Assembly (NCBI GenBank): GCA_017466325.1
Contig: JAFTUK010000008.1
Location: forward strand, 1-64,000
Origin: Bacteroidaceae bacterium
Lineage (GTDB): Bacteria; Bacteroidota; Bacteroidia; Bacteroidales; Bacteroidaceae
Direction: 5' to 3'
DNA: 64,000 bases
In this document: positions 43,901-53,323 of the stretch, one piece after another
Layout: every line of letters starts with the position of its first letter
How positions within the stretch are numbered: the first letter of the stretch is position 1
Notes under the pieces: generated by a model
Told to the model about the DNA's origin: nothing
What the model saw: the letters and a program-made list of their open reading frames with translations, nothing else
Databases searched by the model: none
Made by a program: the position numbers and the translations under genes

Positions 43901-46900
43901 CTTGGCCTTTTCTGGCAGAAGGCGGCCCAGGTCGGCACTGGTGGTGAACTGATACTGGTAGTCATCCTTGTCGCTGCGCTCGGACACCGTCTGCTCAATG
44001 CCGCCGAAGCCTGCCGTCACCATCTTGCCGGTGGCAGAGAAGGAACCTATGTCGGACAACTGTATGTTCAGGTTGCCCTGTGCGGCCCAACCGCCTTCGT
44101 TGGTGAATTCCTGCAGGCGCAGTTCGTTGACCCACACCTCCACACTGCGGTTGGCATCGGCATGGTTGCGGATACCTATCATTATGGTCTTCACCTCGCC
44201 CAGTGAGGGATTGCCTATCACAGCAATGCGGTTGCTGGGCTTGTTGGGGTCGTAACCTGTATAGAGTTGGCTATAGGAAACTCCGTTCTTGTTGCGCAGG
44301 CGCTTCAGGTCCACAAGCATGTCCAGGTCGAAGTCGAACATGTTTGCTTCGGGCCATACTGCCACGCGGTCGTCATAGGAGTTGTTGTTGTACTTGCCGC
44401 TGCTCTTTATGGGAGTCAGTTCCAAGGGTATCTCGTACTCGTAGTAGTTGTTGCGGTAATCGGAACCCAGACGCAGAAACACGCTCACCTGACCGCTCTG
44501 CAACGGAGTGGCGTCGGGGTCTGTTGCCTCCAGTTGGTTGGCATGGGCAAAGAGTTGCAGGTGCCTGTACTTGCGCATGTCGTACTTCACGTTCTTGTAC
44601 ACGGCACGGGCATCGTTGGGACCGAGGTTCTTCACCGTCAGGGCCAAGGCCTGCTCGTTGCTCTCCATTAGCGTACCGCTGCTGGCATCCGTAACACGTG
44701 ATATGCCGGGGGGGACGACATAGTTCACCGGCACACGGTCGTTGTTCTCCTCAATGTTCACCGCCGTTATGGTGAAGTCGGTGTTGGCACTGGTGGCCAC
44801 ATTGCCGGCATACAGGGTGTTCTCGTATGTACGCCAGTCGCCATGCACGAGGTCCAGAGTGCCGAAGCGCAGGATTACCTCGTCCGTGAAGTTGGTCATG
44901 AACATGCGCATGAAGCGGATGTTGGAGAAGTCGGATATGCCGCCTATGCTCTCGCGGTCGGAGTCGTGCAGGGGAATGCGGATAAGGTACCAGTCTATGT
45001 TTTCTATCTCGCCGTTGCGCAGGGTTACGGTAGAGGTGCGTGTGTCCGAAACATACTTGCCGCCGGGGCGCAGGTTTTCTGGAGTGATGGGCAGATGGTA
45101 CTGCCAGTACTTCTCGCTTTCGCCCAGGGTATAGTCAGTGTTGATATCCTCAATGTCCGGAGTGTTCTTCCATGCCGTTTCGTAGCTTTCGGGCGAGTTC
45201 TCGCTGTCGGGCGAGTTGCCTTGGGGCATGTTGATGCGCTTGTATCGCTTCAGCACGGGCACCTTGTCGCGGTCGTAGTCCGAACCGCGGAAGTAGTGGT
45301 AGTTGTCGTTGGCAGGGTCGGCCAGCAGTTGCTGGCGCACGGTATCGGGCAGATGTGCCAATGAACCGCTGTTCAGTTCGTTCCAGAAGTCCATGTAGGC
45401 CCCGTAGGTCTGCTCCTGGGCGTCATTCAGACCGTTCAGGCCAAGGTCCTGCTTTTCGCGTGAGCCTCCCTCGTTGTTGAATGCGTAGGTTATGCTGTTG
45501 GTCTTGGGCACATAACCCCATGCAGTCTGCTCCACATAGTTCATGTTGCCGTCTATGGGCAGTCCGCTCTCGTATGCTTTTCTGCCGTCCTTCAGGATGT
45601 CCTCGCTTATTTCTCCAAGGTTGATATAAAGGTCGCCGCCCAATTTCTGCTTTGTGGTGCCGTCCCTCTTCTCGTAGAAGAAGGGGTCCATGAGCCAGAA
45701 CTCTATGTACTCGACGTTCTGTGCCTCAAAGTCGGTGTTGTCCATCTTGCGCATCATGCCGCCCCAGCGCTTCTCGGGGTAGAGCAGGTTGCCACGGGCA
45801 TCCACCTCGGTTGTGAGGTTGTAGGGTCCTCGCTCCTGCGGATAGAAGGCCATGTTCAGGACGTTCAGCGTAGAGTTGCTGTTGTAGGAGGTCTGCGACT
45901 TGTTGGGGTACAGTTCCAGTTCGTAGACGGCACGGACATAATGGTTGGACAACTGGTTCAGGTCGCTCTTGATGTGGCTTGGGGTCAGCGTAGAACTTCT
46001 GTTCGTGAAGATAGGGTCCACGCAATACCATGCAAGCAGGGCACGGTTGTAGCCGTAGGCCACGTCATTGGTCAGCCTGCTCTCGGCAAAGCGTCCGGCA
46101 AGGTTGCTGTTTCTTGAAGGGCTGGGCACGGAGGCTATCTGCCAGTAGGTTGGCTGGATAAGAGTGGTCTTGCGCTTTGTGTCCTCAAAGTCATCCAGAT
46201 ATGATGCACCTCCCTGTGCCGTACCGCTCTGTCTGGCTATCAGTTGGGCAACCTGTGCGTCAAAACTGATATTACTCGGCTGGGTGGCGTCGACGAACGG
46301 TATGGCATCGAGCCAGTTGGTGAGCCATTGCGCCTTGTGCTTCCATGAAACATGCATACCCCAAAGAATGTTGTTCAGGGCCTCGTTGCCCATGCTCACC
46401 TTGGTGGTCAGTGGCTGTTCGCTGAGGTATTGGAAGGTACCGCCGATGACGAGGTTCTTGTTCACCTGGTAGTCGGCGTTGAAGCCCACGAAGGTCTTGC
46501 GTTGCATGCCGTAAGTGTCGTTGCTCTCCACAGAGGCACTGATGGGAGTGCCGGCATCTATGATGCCCTGGTTTATGATGGTGACACGACCGTTATTGTA
46601 GTCAACGATGTAGTCAGTGTTCTCCACCAGTGTGACGCCACCTGCCGTGACCACAACCGAACCCGGTGCTATGTTGTATGCCCCGAGGTCTATCTCGTTG
46701 GCGGCCGAACCCTTGTATTGTCCGGTAAGCAAGAACTTGTTCTTCTCTGCCATCTGTTTGGCGGCAGTCTTGGTGGTGTCGTAGAGTTCCTGGAACACAT
46801 ACTTGTCTGCCATAGCCTTGCCTCCACGTGCCTCAATCCACTGGCGCAGATGCTGGCCGAAAGGTTCTGCCACGGGGAAGATGATGCGGCCCTTGTACAC

Positions 46901-48847
46901 GGTGTATCCGTCTATGAAGTCAAACTGTCCGTTGGGGTGGGGCTTGTTGTTGGCATCCAGACGGTCCAGATTCATGGCACGGAGCAGGATGGTTCCCTTC
47001 AGGGTATCCTCGGGCAGGTAGTTGAGATACACGCCACTGGAGTCCGACTGATATTTGATGTCCAGGCGGAACTTCTCCTTCTGCAGAGTGTTGGCGCCAA
47101 GGGGATAGATATTGCGCATCATCAGTCTCCATGTGGGGAGCGACGGACTGGTGGTGCTACCCTTCAGCATCTTCAGCATCAGTGCCTGGTCGGTGCTTGT
47201 AAGGTCGCTGGAGAACTCACCCACCTGATAGGTCTGTGCACCGTAGGTGTATTCGTAGGCCACGGCCAGAATGTCGTCGGGCTGTAGAGTGGTGTTCAGG
47301 GTCAGCGTACCCAGTTCCGCATTCAGGTGGTACTCGCTGGGAGAGAGCAGTCGGGCAGACTGCAACTTGTCATAGTCGAAGGAACCCTGCAGGCCGTACT
47401 CGCCGTCCAGGATGTTCCCCACCTGGCTGATGTCGCGCACGCCGGGATTCTCTATCAGCGTGGTGTACTCGTTGTTGGCGCGGTTGTGTGGCACGGTCCC
47501 TCCCGTTCCCAGCCACGGACCACGGATGTTCTGCGGTTCGCCCAGATCGGTCAGGGCAATGATGTTGCGGGTGTTGGTGGTTGTTCCTGTCTTGTTGGTT
47601 ATCCACACCTCTATGCGCTTGATGGTGACGCCGCTGGCTATGGTGGGCAGGGTGCGCATGTTCTTGTCGTAGGTGTCGCGGAAATGGTGTGCCAGATAGA
47701 AGTGGCGGTTCTCTTCGTAGTCCGTTACCTCTATCTCGTATGATGTGGTGTTGGAACCTCCACTGCCCGACACGCTCTTGCTGGCCGACTTCTTCTGACC
47801 GAAGACGGTCTGCAGTTTCAGTTTGCCGAACTGCACGTCGGTGCGCAGACCGAACAGGCTGCTCACACCTGGCACGAGGCTCATGTTGGAAGGCATGGAA
47901 ATGTTACCAGCCTCCACCAGTTTTATTATCTCGTCCTCCTTGCCCTCGTACTTCAGTTTCAGGTTCTGCGCGTCGTAGTCAAAGGTGGCATCTGAATTGT
48001 AGTTCAGGTTCATGTTCACCTTGTCGCCCACCTTGGCATTGACGGTCATGTTTATCTTCATGTCGAAGTCCAGACCGAAGGAACTTCTGCGGCTGGCGGC
48101 AAGTGTGGGGTTGTCCGTAGACTTCATGTTGGCGCCTATCTTCAGTTCTGCCGAACCCTGGGTCTTGATGTGCACGCCGCCGGGACCGAATATCTTTTCT
48201 GCCGGACCCAGTGAGAAGCGCATGTCGGTGAAGTCGAACTTGCTGTTGCCCTTCGTCAGGAAGAGTTCCTGATTGCGCTGCCTGTAGTATTGCGCTATGC
48301 TCTGGCGCAGGCTCCAGTCCATGTACTCCTCGGTGGTCATCAGAACTGGAGGGGTGAGGTAACTGGTTGCGGTAAGCAGGTCCAGACCCTTGTCGTTGAC
48401 GGGCAGGAAACTGCCCAACTTCACGTTAGTGGCGTTCTTGTCGTCACCCGATGCCGACTTGCTGGAGGTGGTCTGGGACGTGGACTTGCCCTTCTTGGTA
48501 TCCTTGGACTTGCCGTCACTCTTCACGAGGGTCGTGCCCACCTGGTATGTCCCGTTCTTCTCGTCGTAGGTGACCTCGGTCTTCAGGTTGTCGGGGTCCT
48601 CAAGGTCGGCGGAACGGTGCTTTACGTCTTCGGTAGTTTCCGTGGAGGTTCGGCGGACAGAATATCGCGGCTTCTTTTTCTTTGTGGTATCGTTTTCCAG
48701 CTCGTCGGGGCGTTGTCTGGAGGTAGTCTCCTGTGCGTAGGCGCGCGTAATAAAAAAAGGTAGACATGAAGGCACAAAAATACCGGCGACAGGCAAGACA
48801 ATACCCATCACCAGCATCAGCAGTATGATTCTGTTACGTTTCTTCAC
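40934..48847 (-). CDS. sprA: SprA/Sov, outer-membrane translocon of the type IX secretion system
   Basis: 2637 residues with an N-terminal signal segment (IILLMLVMGIVLPVAGIF). Size and sequence fit the SprA (Sov) family, the giant 36-strand barrel through which T9SS cargo leaves the cell. Visible family features include FDFTDMRFSLGPAEKIFGPGGVHIKTQGSAELKIG near residue 200, repeated barrel strands with YxFxTxxDLGRLLPEKAKVTVPVYYSYS (about 1640), and a highly charged KKREKEKEQREKDK stretch near residue 1995. The last strand ends in FALTR. It is downstream of ruvA (38-base gap), as I recall for sov in Porphyromonas. The window encodes at least two candidate cargo proteins with matching C-terminal tails (8224-10611 and 58206-61289). 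Confidence 0.95.
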   Translation of the reverse strand: MKKRNRIILLMLVMGIVLPVAGIFVPSCLPFFITRAYAQETTSRQRPDELENDTTKKKKPRYSVRRTSTETTEDVKHRSADLEDPDNLKTEVTYDEKNGTYQVGTTLVKSDGKSKDTKKGKSTSQTTSSKSASGDDKNATNVKLGSFLPVNDKGLDLLTATSYLTPPVLMTTEEYMDWSLRQSIAQYYRQRNQELFLTKGNSKFDFTDMRFSLGPAEKIFGPGGVHIKTQGSAELKIGANMKSTDNPTLAASRRSSFGLDFDMKINMTVNAKVGDKVNMNLNYNSDATFDYDAQNLKLKYEGKEDEIIKLVEAGNISMPSNMSLVPGVSSLFGLRTDVQFGKLKLQTVFGQKKSASKSVSGSGGSNTTSYEIEVTDYEENRHFYLAHHFRDTYDKNMRTLPTIASGVTIKRIEVWITNKTGTTTNTRNIIALTDLGEPQNIRGPWLGTGGTVPHNRANNEYTTLIENPGVRDISQVGNILDGEYGLQGSFDYDKLQSARLLSPSEYHLNAELGTLTLNTTLQPDDILAVAYEYTYGAQTYQVGEFSSDLTSTDQALMLKMLKGSTTSPSLPTWRLMMRNIYPLGANTLQKEKFRLDIKYQSDSSGVYLNYLPEDTLKGTILLRAMNLDRLDANNKPHPNGQFDFIDGYTVYKGRIIFPVAEPFGQHLRQWIEARGGKAMADKYVFQELYDTTKTAAKQMAEKNKFLLTGQYKGSAANEIDLGAYNIAPGSVVVTAGGVTLVENTDYIVDYNNGRVTIINQGIIDAGTPISASVESNDTYGMQRKTFVGFNADYQVNKNLVIGGTFQYLSEQPLTTKVSMGNEALNNILWGMHVSWKHKAQWLTNWLDAIPFVDATQPSNISFDAQVAQLIARQSGTAQGGASYLDDFEDTKRKTTLIQPTYWQIASVPSPSRNSNLAGRFAESRLTNDVAYGYNRALLAWYCVDPIFTNRSSTLTPSHIKSDLNQLSNHYVRAVYELELYPNKSQTSYNSNSTLNVLNMAFYPQERGPYNLTTEVDARGNLLYPEKRWGGMMRKMDNTDFEAQNVEYIEFWLMDPFFYEKRDGTTKQKLGGDLYINLGEISEDILKDGRKAYESGLPIDGNMNYVEQTAWGYVPKTNSITYAFNNEGGSREKQDLGLNGLNDAQEQTYGAYMDFWNELNSGSLAHLPDTVRQQLLADPANDNYHYFRGSDYDRDKVPVLKRYKRINMPQGNSPDSENSPESYETAWKNTPDIEDINTDYTLGESEKYWQYHLPITPENLRPGGKYVSDTRTSTVTLRNGEIENIDWYLIRIPLHDSDRESIGGISDFSNIRFMRMFMTNFTDEVILRFGTLDLVHGDWRTYENTLYAGNVATSANTDFTITAVNIEENNDRVPVNYVVPPGISRVTDASSGTLMESNEQALALTVKNLGPNDARAVYKNVKYDMRKYRHLQLFAHANQLEATDPDATPLQSGQVSVFLRLGSDYRNNYYEYEIPLELTPIKSSGKYNNNSYDDRVAVWPEANMFDFDLDMLVDLKRLRNKNGVSYSQLYTGYDPNKPSNRIAVIGNPSLGEVKTIMIGIRNHADANRSVEVWVNELRLQEFTNEGGWAAQGNLNIQLSDIGSFSATGKMVTAGFGGIEQTVSERSDKDDYQYQFTTSADLGRLLPEKAKVTVPVYYSYSKHIVKPKYNPLDTDMLLSDALDATQTQEEKDSIVSLTSTRSVNRNFSITGAKVNIASKKHPMPYDPANFTFSYSSSDSEDKGETTVYEYNKSWKASMSYAWSPNWKNWEPFSKWSTKNKWAQIIKDQNIAFAPQSVTFNTDLGRTYYELQERDLENIGNSQTLPVTWSSTYLWNRNFSLRWDIFKALHFSFQSATHAEVEQPNVVVNKDLYPDEYEAWKDSVNLSLAGFGRPLDYSQSATMSYKLPINKLPAFDWITADASYNSQYSWKRGAELEDGTSLGHTINTQRSINVNGKLALETLYNKSPFLKEVNRVFSASNAKSEANKKRNEKKREKEKEQREKDKMEEARLKAEEESKRTGESVDSILARTMPKGTQSNAKGTSAQKDRKKRTQGYAREIVLAPDSAMTITHNQKSKRLIVRIQDSKGHDYKVKYKKLDENKIVLMTQAMDTSKVRINVIAKPKLSEEKWYKWAQAGARFAMMVRNVSVSYRNSYNLSMSGFMPEVGDLLGQRMTSAHGFAPGVGFGFGFVSDNYIETAKDRGWLICADSLSTPATSSTTEDLQIKATLEPFTDLKIDLNMSRTMNRSKSIQYMYEGSPTTQTGSFNMTIVSLGSAFAGTGNASNGYYSPTFEKFRSMLPVYQQRVEAQYIGGKDPSGRPYLGSAGDPAKGNTTPVNMYGADVMVPAFLAAYTGGGTTRELNIFPSLARMLPNWTLTYKGLSNLPFIRDYFKSVTVTHGYKSVYAVGSYNSYASWMEFMHGTDMGFTTNQATGAFQPSSCYDISMVSINESFAPLIGLNFTFHNNMTLKAEYRTTRVMNLSITSAQLTETGSRDFVLGWGYKINDFRLGSIFGSKRASKKAMRSTSKSRALKNRETRSDGRENIKSSSKSNFAHALSLRFDFSIRNQDAIRRDIQTGLSEATSGNKAVKASFRADYTMSRYVTMTLFYDRQRSAPLLSSSAYPTVTQDFGLSMKFALTR

Positions 48848-48885
48848 GCTATATTAAACGAGACCCGCCCTCTGTTTATTGTGCC

Positions 48886-49494
48886 TCAAAGCATTTTTAA
48901 CGCCAATTTGATGACTTTCTCCACAGGGGCATCCGGTTCTTCGGACAATATCTTGTGAACAACCTTGTGCGTGGGCGCAGGACTGAAGCCGAGCATGGTG
49001 AGGGCTTGTGTCGCCTCGTCGGCAACCTCGTTGTTAAGTATTGTCGTGCCCTTTGCAATACTTTGTGAGCCTGCCTGCAATGTATCGTCTGCCAGGGCCA
49101 TAATCTTGTCGCCAAGGTCCACGATGATGCGCTGGGCAGCCTTCGGTCCGATTCCCTTCACCTGGGTAAGCATCTTGGCATTGCCGCCGGAGATGATGCT
49201 GCACAGTTCCTTGGGCGTAAGCGCGGAAAGTATCATGCGGGCTGTGTTGGCACCTATACCGCTCACGGTGATAAGGAGCAGGAAAACCTCACGCTCCACC
49301 TTGGAGGAAAAACCCCACAACTGGTATGCGTCCTCGCGTATGGATTCGTATATCAAAAGTTTCACGTCCTCCTTGCCCTGGATGGAGGCATAGGTGTTCA
49401 GGGTGATATTCACTCCATAACCCACTCCCATGCAGTCCACCGTGGCCATCGTAGGCTCCAGTTCTGCCAGTTTTCCTCTAAGATACTCTATCAT
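48886..49494 (-). CDS. ruvA: Holliday junction branch migration protein RuvA
   Basis: 202 residues, the usual length. The N-terminal OB fold ([30 protein letters not shown]) leads into two helix-hairpin-helix motifs ([36 protein letters not shown]) and a C-terminal domain III ([13 protein letters not shown]) that contacts RuvB. It binds four-way junctions in recombination repair. It precedes sprA on the same strand, so sprA may share its transcript. Confidence 0.96.
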   Translation of the reverse strand: MIEYLRGKLAELEPTMATVDCMGVGYGVNITLNTYASIQGKEDVKLLIYESIREDAYQLWGFSSKVEREVFLLLITVSGIGANTARMILSALTPKELCSIISGGNAKMLTQVKGIGPKAAQRIIVDLGDKIMALADDTLQAGSQSIAKGTTILNNEVADEATQALTMLGFSPAPTHKVVHKILSEEPDAPVEKVIKLALKML

Positions 49495-49516
49495 GGATGT
49501 CCGTTATTTTTGCGTG

Positions 49517-49524
49517 CAAAGATA
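49517..49524 (-). promoter_or_regulatory. Promoter -7 box of ruvA-sprA
   Basis: TATCTTTG on the minus strand, 23 bases before the ruvA ATG. Confidence 0.55.
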
Positions 49525-49544
49525 CAATAATTTGCCCGATTCTC

Positions 49545-49575
49545 TTGCGTCTTTCAGTCAAATATACTACTTTTG
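49545..49575 (+). promoter_or_regulatory. Promoter of the etfBA-acyl-CoA dehydrogenase operon
   Basis: TTG (49545-49547), 20 bases, TACTTTTG (49568-49575), giving a leader of about 28 bases before etfB. Confidence 0.75.
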
Positions 49576-49610
49576 CACAGATTAACGTGTAAAGTGCAAA
49601 AACCTACAAT

Positions 49611-50498
49611 ATGAAACTGAACATTGTTGTGCTTGCCAAGCAAGTACCCGACACACGCAACGTGGGACCCGATGCCATGACTCCGGAAGGCACCGTCAAC
49701 CGTAGCGCTCTGCCTGCAATTTTCAATCCCGAGGACCTGAATGCCTTGGAACAGGCACTGAGACTGAAAGACCAGAATCCAGGTACCACAGTTACCATCA
49801 TAACCATGGGCCCAGGCCGTGCCGCCGAAGTAATCCGCGAGGCCATGTACCGTGGAGCCGACGGTGGCTATCTGCTTACCGACCGTGCCTTTGCCGGTGC
49901 CGACACACTGGCCACGAGTTATGCGCTGTCTACCGCCATCAAGCACGTGGCACCCGACGTGGACCTGATTATCGGTGGCCGTCAGGCCATCGACGGTGAT
50001 ACTGCCCAGGTGGGTCCGCAGGTTGCTGAGAAGTTGGGACTGAACCAGATAACCTACACCGAGGAGATTCTGTCCTGCCAGGACGGCGTCATCCGTGTGA
50101 AGCGCCACATAGACGGTGGTGTGGAAACGGTGGAGAGTGCCCTGCCCTGCGTTCTGACAGTGAATGGCAGCGCTGCACCTTGCCGTCCGCGCAATGTGAA
50201 ACTGGTAATGAAGTACAAGCGTGCCCTGGCTCCCATGGAGTTGCCTCAGGGCAGCGGATACGGAGACCTGCCCTATGCCTCTGAATACGAGAAGAAGGAC
50301 TACCTGAAGTTGGGCCAGTTGAACTGTGCCGACATAGATGCCGACCTCAACCAGTGCGGTCTGGCAGGCTCGCCTACTAAGGTGAAGGCCGTGGAGAATA
50401 TCGTCTTCAAGGCCAAGGAGAACAAGATACTGACAGGAAGCGACGAGGACATCAATGCCCTTGTGCAGGAACTTCTTGCAAGTCACACCATAGGATAA
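49611..50498 (+). CDS. etfB: Electron transfer flavoprotein beta subunit
   Basis: 295 residues. It opens with MKLNIVVLAKQVPDTR. The ETF domain contains DLNALEQALRLKD, TIITMGPGRAAEVIREAMYRGADGGYLLTDRAFAGADTLATSYAL, LIIGGRQAIDGDTAQVGPQVAEKLGLNQITY and PRNVKLVMKYKRA, all typical EtfB segments. It is somewhat longer than the usual about 260 residues because of its C-terminal arm. It pairs with EtfA (21-base gap) to pass electrons from the acyl-CoA dehydrogenase encoded third. Confidence 0.95.
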   Translation: MKLNIVVLAKQVPDTRNVGPDAMTPEGTVNRSALPAIFNPEDLNALEQALRLKDQNPGTTVTIITMGPGRAAEVIREAMYRGADGGYLLTDRAFAGADTLATSYALSTAIKHVAPDVDLIIGGRQAIDGDTAQVGPQVAEKLGLNQITYTEEILSCQDGVIRVKRHIDGGVETVESALPCVLTVNGSAAPCRPRNVKLVMKYKRALAPMELPQGSGYGDLPYASEYEKKDYLKLGQLNCADIDADLNQCGLAGSPTKVKAVENIVFKAKENKILTGSDEDINALVQELLASHTIG

Positions 50499-50518
50499 GA
50501 GAAGGAGGGACAAAGGAT

Positions 50519-51541
50519 ATGAACAATGTATTCGTATATTGCGAGATAGAAGGCACACGTGTTGCCGAAGTGAGCCAGGAACTGCTTACCAAGGGCCGTA
50601 AACTGGCAAACACCCTGGGGGTACAACTGGAGGCTGTGGTTGCCGGAAGCGGCATAACAGGCAAGGTGGAGGAACAGATCCTGCCTTATGGAGTAGACCG
50701 TCTGCACATCTTTGATGCAGAGGGACTGAGCCCCTACACCAGCAAGCCTCATACGGCAGTGCTCGTCAACCTGTTCCGCCAGGAGCAGCCTCAGATTTGC
50801 CTGATGGGTGCCGATGTGGTGGGCCGCGACCTTGGCCCACGCGTGAGCAGTGCATTGCACAGCGGTCTTACCGCCGACTGCACCGCTCTGGAGATAGGTC
50901 CCCACGACGACAAGAAACTGGGCAAGCACTACGACAGCCTTCTCTACCAGATCCGCCCTGCCTTTGGCGGTAATATCGTGGCAACCATCGTCAACCCCGA
51001 GAACCGTCCGCAAATGGCAACGGTACGCTCCGGCGTGATGAAGGCAGAGATACTTGACCCGAATTACAAGGGCGAGGTCATCATCCAGGACGTTGCCAAG
51101 TTCGTTCCTGAAACGGAATATGTAACCAAGGTGCTGGACCGCCATGTCGAGGCTGCCAAGAACAACCTGAAGGGTGCTCCAATCATCGTTGCGGGTGGTT
51201 ATGGCGTCGGTTCCAAGGAGGGCTTTGACCAACTCTATGAACTGGCCCGCGTACTGCATGCCGAGGTGGGCGCCAGCCGTGCCGCCGTGGATGCAGGCTT
51301 CTGCGACCACGACCTGCAGATAGGCCAGACAGGCGTTACCGTGCGCCCCAAGGTGTACATAGCATGCGGCATCAGCGGTGCCATACAGCATGTGGCAGGT
51401 ATGAAGGAGAGCGGTATCATCATCAGTATCAACTCGGACGAGAACGCCCCCATCAACCAGATTGCCGACTATGTGATTAACGGCACCGTGGAAGAGGTCG
51501 TGCCCAAACTGATAAAGTACTACAAACAAAACAGCAAGTAA
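50519..51541 (+). CDS. etfA: Electron transfer flavoprotein alpha subunit
   Basis: 340 residues. The N-terminal half shows PHTAVLVNLFRQEQPQICLMGADVVGRDLGPRVSSALHSGLTADCTALE. The C-terminal FAD-binding half has VAGGYGVGSKEGFDQLYELARVLHAEVGASRAAVD, TGVTVRPKVYIACGISGAIQHVAGM and SDENAPINQIADYVINGTVEEVVPKL. These are the conserved EtfA signature. It carries FAD at the dimer interface. The dehydrogenase gene begins three bases after its stop, so the three genes form an operon. Confidence 0.96.
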   Translation: MNNVFVYCEIEGTRVAEVSQELLTKGRKLANTLGVQLEAVVAGSGITGKVEEQILPYGVDRLHIFDAEGLSPYTSKPHTAVLVNLFRQEQPQICLMGADVVGRDLGPRVSSALHSGLTADCTALEIGPHDDKKLGKHYDSLLYQIRPAFGGNIVATIVNPENRPQMATVRSGVMKAEILDPNYKGEVIIQDVAKFVPETEYVTKVLDRHVEAAKNNLKGAPIIVAGGYGVGSKEGFDQLYELARVLHAEVGASRAAVDAGFCDHDLQIGQTGVTVRPKVYIACGISGAIQHVAGMKESGIIISINSDENAPINQIADYVINGTVEEVVPKLIKYYKQNSK

Positions 51542-51543
51542 CA

Positions 51544-53262
51544 ATGGCAAACTATTATAGCGATATAAACGAAATCAAGTTCGAACTTGAGAACAGTCCG
51601 CTCATGCAACGCATAGTGGAACTGAAGGAACTGGACTATGCCGACAAGGACACGCACGACTATGCCCCGCAGGACTTTGCCGATGCCATGGATTCCTACG
51701 ACCGTCTGCTGGACATCGTGGGCGACATCACGGGTAACGTGGTGGCGCCAAATGCCGAGGCTGTGGATGCCGAGGGCGCCCATCACGAGAACGGCCGTGT
51801 GCGCTATGCATCAAAGACATACGAGAACCTGCAGGCCATGAACCAGGCAGGACTGAACGGCATGACCATGCCCCGCCGCTATGGTGGCCTGAACCTGCCC
51901 GTTACTATCTATACCGCCGCCAACGAGATGGTGGCAACGGCAGATGCAGGTTTCCAGAACATCTGGTCCCTGCAGGACTGCATAGAGACCCTCTATTGCT
52001 TCGGCACGGAGGAGCAGCGCCAGAAATACATCCCCCGTGTGTGTGCCGGCGAGACCATGTCCATGGACCTTACCGAACCTGATGCCGGCAGCGACCTGCA
52101 GAGCGTAATGCTCAAGGCCACCTACGACGAGGAGAACGGTTGCTGGCGCTTGAACGGTTCAAAGCGTTTCATCACCAACGGCGACAGCGACATACACCTT
52201 GTCTTGGCACGAAGCGAGGCCGGCACACGCGACGGCCGCGGTCTGTCCATGTTCATCTACGACAAGCGTGACGGCGGTGTGGACGTGCGCCGCATAGAGA
52301 ACAAGATGGGCATACACGGTTCTCCAACCTGCGAATTGGTCTACAAGAACGCCAAGTGCGAACTCTGCGGCGACCGCAAACTGGGTCTCATAAAATATGT
52401 CATGTCGCTGATGAACGGTGCGCGTCTGGGCATTGCTGCACAGAGCGTCGGCCTCAGTCAGGCTGCATACAATGAGGCCATTGCCTATGCACGTGACCGC
52501 CGTCAGTTCGGCAAGGCTATAATAGAGTTCCCTGCTGTGGCAGAGATGATTTCCAACATCAAGGCACGCTTGGATGCCGGTCGTGCGCTGCTCTACCAGA
52601 CAGCACGGTACGTGGACATCTACAAGAACCTCGAGGATATTGCCCGCGAGCGCAAACTCACTCCCGAAGAGCGCCAGGAACTGAAGCAGTACTCCCGCTT
52701 GGCGGATGCCTTCACACCCCTTGCCAAGGGTATGAACTCAGAGTATGCCAACCAGAATGCCTATGACAGCATCCAGGTGCATGGCGGCAGCGGTTTCATG
52801 CTGGAGTATGCCTGCCAGCGCATCTACCGCGATGCACGTATTGCAAGCATCTACGAGGGTACTACCCAGTTGCAGACGGTGGCAGCCATACGCTACGTCA
52901 CCAACGGCATGTATGCCACCGTAATCCAGGAAATGGAGCAACAGGCCATGATGGCAGGCCTGGAGGGGGACAGCACACTGCGCCGCCTGAAGGAAATGGC
53001 CAGCAAGTTCAATGCCTGCACAGCCGCCGTCAAGGACTCTGGCGACCAGGACTTCCACGACCTTTGCGCACGTCACCTTTATGACATGGCCGGCAACATC
53101 ATCATGTGCCACCTGCTTATGCAGAACGCCCTGAAGGCTCCCGAACTCTTCGGCCGCAGTCTGCAGGTTTACGCAAACATGGCCGATGCCGAAGTGGAGA
53201 AGCACTTCACCTGGATCCGCAAGATGACTCCCGAAAAGGTTGACTTCTACCGTCAGGCATAA
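51544..53262 (+). CDS. Acyl-CoA dehydrogenase with C-terminal extension
   Basis: 572 residues, longer than the about 380 of standard enzymes. The core has MTMPRRYGGLNLPVTIYTAANEMVATADAGF, MSMDLTEPDAGSDLQSVML, RFITNGDSDIHLVLARSE, RDRRQFGKAIIEFPAVAEMISNIKARLDAGRALLY and HGGSGFMLEYACQRIYRDARIASIYEGTTQLQ. That is the flavin, substrate and C-terminal E/D-x-x-x-YEGT pattern of the family. About 120 further helical residues follow, as in long-form Bacteroidetes dehydrogenases that pair with their own EtfAB. The substrate (for example butyryl- or other short-chain acyl-CoA) cannot be fixed from sequence. Confidence 0.9.
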   Translation: MANYYSDINEIKFELENSPLMQRIVELKELDYADKDTHDYAPQDFADAMDSYDRLLDIVGDITGNVVAPNAEAVDAEGAHHENGRVRYASKTYENLQAMNQAGLNGMTMPRRYGGLNLPVTIYTAANEMVATADAGFQNIWSLQDCIETLYCFGTEEQRQKYIPRVCAGETMSMDLTEPDAGSDLQSVMLKATYDEENGCWRLNGSKRFITNGDSDIHLVLARSEAGTRDGRGLSMFIYDKRDGGVDVRRIENKMGIHGSPTCELVYKNAKCELCGDRKLGLIKYVMSLMNGARLGIAAQSVGLSQAAYNEAIAYARDRRQFGKAIIEFPAVAEMISNIKARLDAGRALLYQTARYVDIYKNLEDIARERKLTPEERQELKQYSRLADAFTPLAKGMNSEYANQNAYDSIQVHGGSGFMLEYACQRIYRDARIASIYEGTTQLQTVAAIRYVTNGMYATVIQEMEQQAMMAGLEGDSTLRRLKEMASKFNACTAAVKDSGDQDFHDLCARHLYDMAGNIIMCHLLMQNALKAPELFGRSLQVYANMADAEVEKHFTWIRKMTPEKVDFYRQA

Positions 53263-53277
53263 AAAGACCAAAGTCTC

Positions 53278-53313
53278 TAAGGACTTTAACGACCTTATAG
53301 ACCTTAAGGTCGC
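53278..53313. repeat. 9-bp tandem repeat, four units (TAAGGACTT type)
   Basis: TAAGGACTT, TAACGACCT, TATAGACCT and TAAGGTCGC, 15 bases after the dehydrogenase stop. Confidence 0.85.
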
Positions 53314-53323
53314 ACTATAAAAA

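Noticed and set aside
50483-51550. 355-codon frame antisense to etfA
   Set aside because: EtfA signatures are clear on the plus strand; the other frame has no family pattern.
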